Below, piece after piece: positions 63,060 through 64,000 of a stretch of DNA of 64,000 nucleotides; position 1 is the stretch's first letter, and every line of letters starts with the position of its first letter. The stretch comes from B10-G9 sp964627755 (GTDB taxonomy: Bacteria > Chloroflexota > Anaerolineae > Anaerolineales > UBA11858), in contig CAZVIH010000022.1 in NCBI GenBank assembly GCA_964627755.1, positions 6,494 to 70,493 of the forward strand, in the 5' to 3' direction. The translations under genes and the position numbers were made by a program. The notes beneath the pieces were generated by a model. It had not been told where the DNA came from and ran no database searches. It was given only the letters and a program-made list of their open reading frames with translations.

Positions 63060-63231
63060 ACCGCTGTACGGCATTCATTCAGTGGTAAAAAGAAGCATAA
63101 GTAACCAAGAGCATTTCTTAGTATTCGGTAGGAGTGCGTCCCTCCTTTTCCAGTAGATCCCAGACCCGGTGATTGGTGCTTTTGGCAAATCGCAGTTGTT
63201 TTTCATTGAGAGAATATTTTTCTTCACCCAT
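63060..63231 (-). pseudogene. broken helical-repeat-type gene with two in-frame stops
   Basis: ATG 63229-63231 opens MGEEKYSLNEKQLRFAKSTN, then HRVWDLLEKEGRTPTEY, TAA. In the same frame the sequence continues EMLLVTYASFYH, TGA, MNAVQR, TAA. The pattern F-A-K-x-x-N-x-R-V-W-x-L-L-E-K... E-M-L-L-x-x-Y-A-S-x-Y-H-W is known to me from a widespread Chloroflexota/Acidobacteriota tetratricopeptide-like family of about 170 residues. The stops fall where Glu/Asp and Trp would be expected. It is a pseudogene with only its N-terminal part left. Confidence 0.6.
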
Positions 63232-63261
63232 TGTTATTTTATTTCTAATATAATTTGGCGT

Positions 63262-63630
63262 TTAGGAAGCTTCTTCGTCGCTTTCCATTAAACCAAAGAC
63301 ATTACCTTCTGTATCTTTGATATAAGCCATCCACCCAATTCCGGGAACAGCTATTCTGGGGCGGATAACCTCTCCACCGTGGGCTTTTACATTTGCCAGG
63401 GAAGCATCAAGATTTTTGACATCAATAGTATTTTCTACACCCGTGGTGGGGTTTTCTCTGCGTGCCAATCCGCCGTCAATGCCTGGTTTATCTTCCTCGC
63501 CTGTCATGATCAGCCAGTATTCAATCGGCCCGTCCCATTTTTCAATCTGCCAGTCGAACACCTTCTCGTAAAACTTGATGGCCCGTGCTGGATCATCAGC
63601 GGGGATTTCGAAATGTACGACTCGAGACAT
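63262..63630 (-). CDS. VOC/glyoxalase-family protein
   Basis: 122 residues. Two beta-alpha-beta-beta-beta modules: RVVHFEIPADDPARAIKFYE (first metal-ligand strand), then DWQIEKWDGPIEYWLIMTGE, and VDLxxLDASLANVKAHGGEV-type VKNLDASLANVKAHGGEV, IRPRIAVPGIGWMAYIKDTEG and NVFGLMES. This is the usual short VOC protein of unknown substrate. It has a good ribosome site (TTAAGGAGG on the minus strand). Monocistronic. Confidence 0.9.
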   Translation of the reverse strand: MSRVVHFEIPADDPARAIKFYEKVFDWQIEKWDGPIEYWLIMTGEEDKPGIDGGLARRENPTTGVENTIDVKNLDASLANVKAHGGEVIRPRIAVPGIGWMAYIKDTEGNVFGLMESDEEAS

Positions 63631-63785
63631 CTTAACCTCCTTAAAAGAATTGGTAAAAGGTATTGATTAATTAATGTTTAGTATAGAAACCTCATTCTGA
63701 TATTTAAAAGTGTCTGTTGTGTAAGATATTGGCCCCAGCTACCGTCTTGAGGATGGTGTATTTATTTTAGATTAAAAAGGTATGA

Positions 63786-63869
63786 ATGAACAGGAAAAAA
63801 CATATGGTGATTGGGTCAATCTTTTTAGCTGTTGTTCTTATTGGAATCATTGTCTGGGGGTTAGTGTAA
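63786..63869 (+). CDS. 27-residue single-span membrane peptide (possible)
   Basis: MNRKKHMVIGSIFLAVVLIG, then IIVWGLV and TAA. Basic start followed by one hydrophobic helix of about 20 residues. AAAAAGG stands 5-6 bases upstream of ATG 63786. It is too short for homology arguments; a small membrane regulator or toxin-like peptide is possible. An overlapping ATG at 63782 reads a non-hydrophobic frame and is less likely. Confidence 0.4.
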   Translation: MNRKKHMVIGSIFLAVVLIGIIVWGLV

Positions 63870-63900
63870 ACTTCTTTCTGTAAAATTGATAAATAAAGAA

Positions 63901-63961
63901 TGGTAGGTCAGGTGTATCCTTAAGTTGACGAGAACAAAAAGGAGAACACCATGACCTACCA
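63901..63961 (+). promoter_or_regulatory. fold-back stem covering the transposase start codon
   Basis: tggtaggtcaggtgt (63901-63915) pairs with acaccatgacctacca (63946-63961) over 15 pairs, with one bulged base (the A of ATG). The ribosome site AAAAAGGAG lies in the loop and close to the stem. In transcripts starting outside the element the start codon would be hidden. Confidence 0.6.
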
Positions 63962-64000
63962 AGACCATTTTACCTTACCAACAGAATTACTGGAACAGGT
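63951..64000 (+). CDS. IS256-family transposase, 5' end only (runs off window)
   Basis: ATG 63951, ribosome site AAAAAGGAG 8 bases upstream. Seventeen codons are visible before the right edge: MTYQDHFTLPTELLEQ. This opening is typical of IS256/mutator-type transposases. The rest, including the DDE residues, is outside the window. The upstream sequence (from about 63895) probably holds the left terminal repeat, but its exact outer end cannot be fixed from one end alone. Confidence 0.65.
   Translation, partial: MTYQDHFTLPTELLEQ

Noticed and set aside
62941..63156. 71-residue plus-strand frame after the patatin gene
   Set aside because: It is antisense to two recognisable minus-strand remnants and has no ribosome site.
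1..64000. CRISPR arrays, toxin-antitoxin or other known defence loci
   Set aside because: No regularly spaced direct repeats and no Cas, restriction or toxin signature proteins were seen on either strand.

Overview
The window reads as a chromosomal segment of a Chloroflexota bacterium, most likely Anaerolineae-like. This is inferred from gene content, not from a marker gene: MetV-MetF, NBR1-type Ig lipoproteins, kelch and sulfatase-modifying-factor-like lipoproteins, a PadR/HAAS pair and a very large GH2 beta-galactosidase. The standard bacterial code is in use, since TGA is an ordinary stop throughout. Two compositional zones meet close to an initiator tRNA at 10507-10578. The left 10 kb is visibly G+C-rich. 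The right 53 kb is much richer in A+T.

Left zone (1-10.5 kb). The first four genes look like the late end of a prophage tail and lysis module: a tail protein cut by the window edge, a holin-like peptide, a fibre with a C1q-like tip, and a small acidic protein. They are followed by host-like genes: a lipoprotein, a receiver/histidine-kinase hybrid, a 39-residue membrane peptide, an SGNH hydrolase, a stand-alone DUF692/MNIO-type enzyme, a methyltransferase, a three-SH3b secreted protein and two paralogous FHA proteins. The zone ends with tRNA-fMet.

Central zone (10.6-42 kb). A DUF6790 gene is split by one in-frame TGA. Next come metV-metF, two Hsp20 chaperones, a TetR-controlled ABC-2 exporter operon, lacZ, a membrane protein with a Ras-like GTPase, an SDR and an AI-2E family permease. 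A metal-homeostasis block follows: a DtxR regulator, a NicO-type transporter fused to a TolB-like propeller, a tandem FeoA, FeoB and a FeoC-like protein. After it lie a decayed fatty-acid desaturase abutting an IS200-like transposase stub, a MarR-controlled heterodimeric ABC exporter, a diguanylate cyclase and a MATE pump.

Sugar cluster (42-55 kb). Two divergent operons share one control region. Leftward are a GHMP kinase, an archaeal-type triosephosphate isomerase and YjbQ. Rightward are a class I aldolase, a FGGY kinase, a fucose/arabinose-isomerase-like enzyme, a six-hairpin hydrolase-like protein and a Pot-type ABC importer. A DeoR regulator follows. The enzymes fit an isomerise, phosphorylate, cleave, interconvert-triose scheme for an unidentified sugar or polyol. 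This is the best candidate for an undescribed system here.

Right end (55-64 kb). It holds three consecutive lipoproteins (one with a damaged start codon), a PadR/HAAS pair under a strong promoter, a C69-type Ntn hydrolase, a patatin, two pseudogene remnants, a VOC protein, a 27-residue membrane peptide and the first codons of an IS256-type transposase. The transposase start codon lies inside a fold-back stem.
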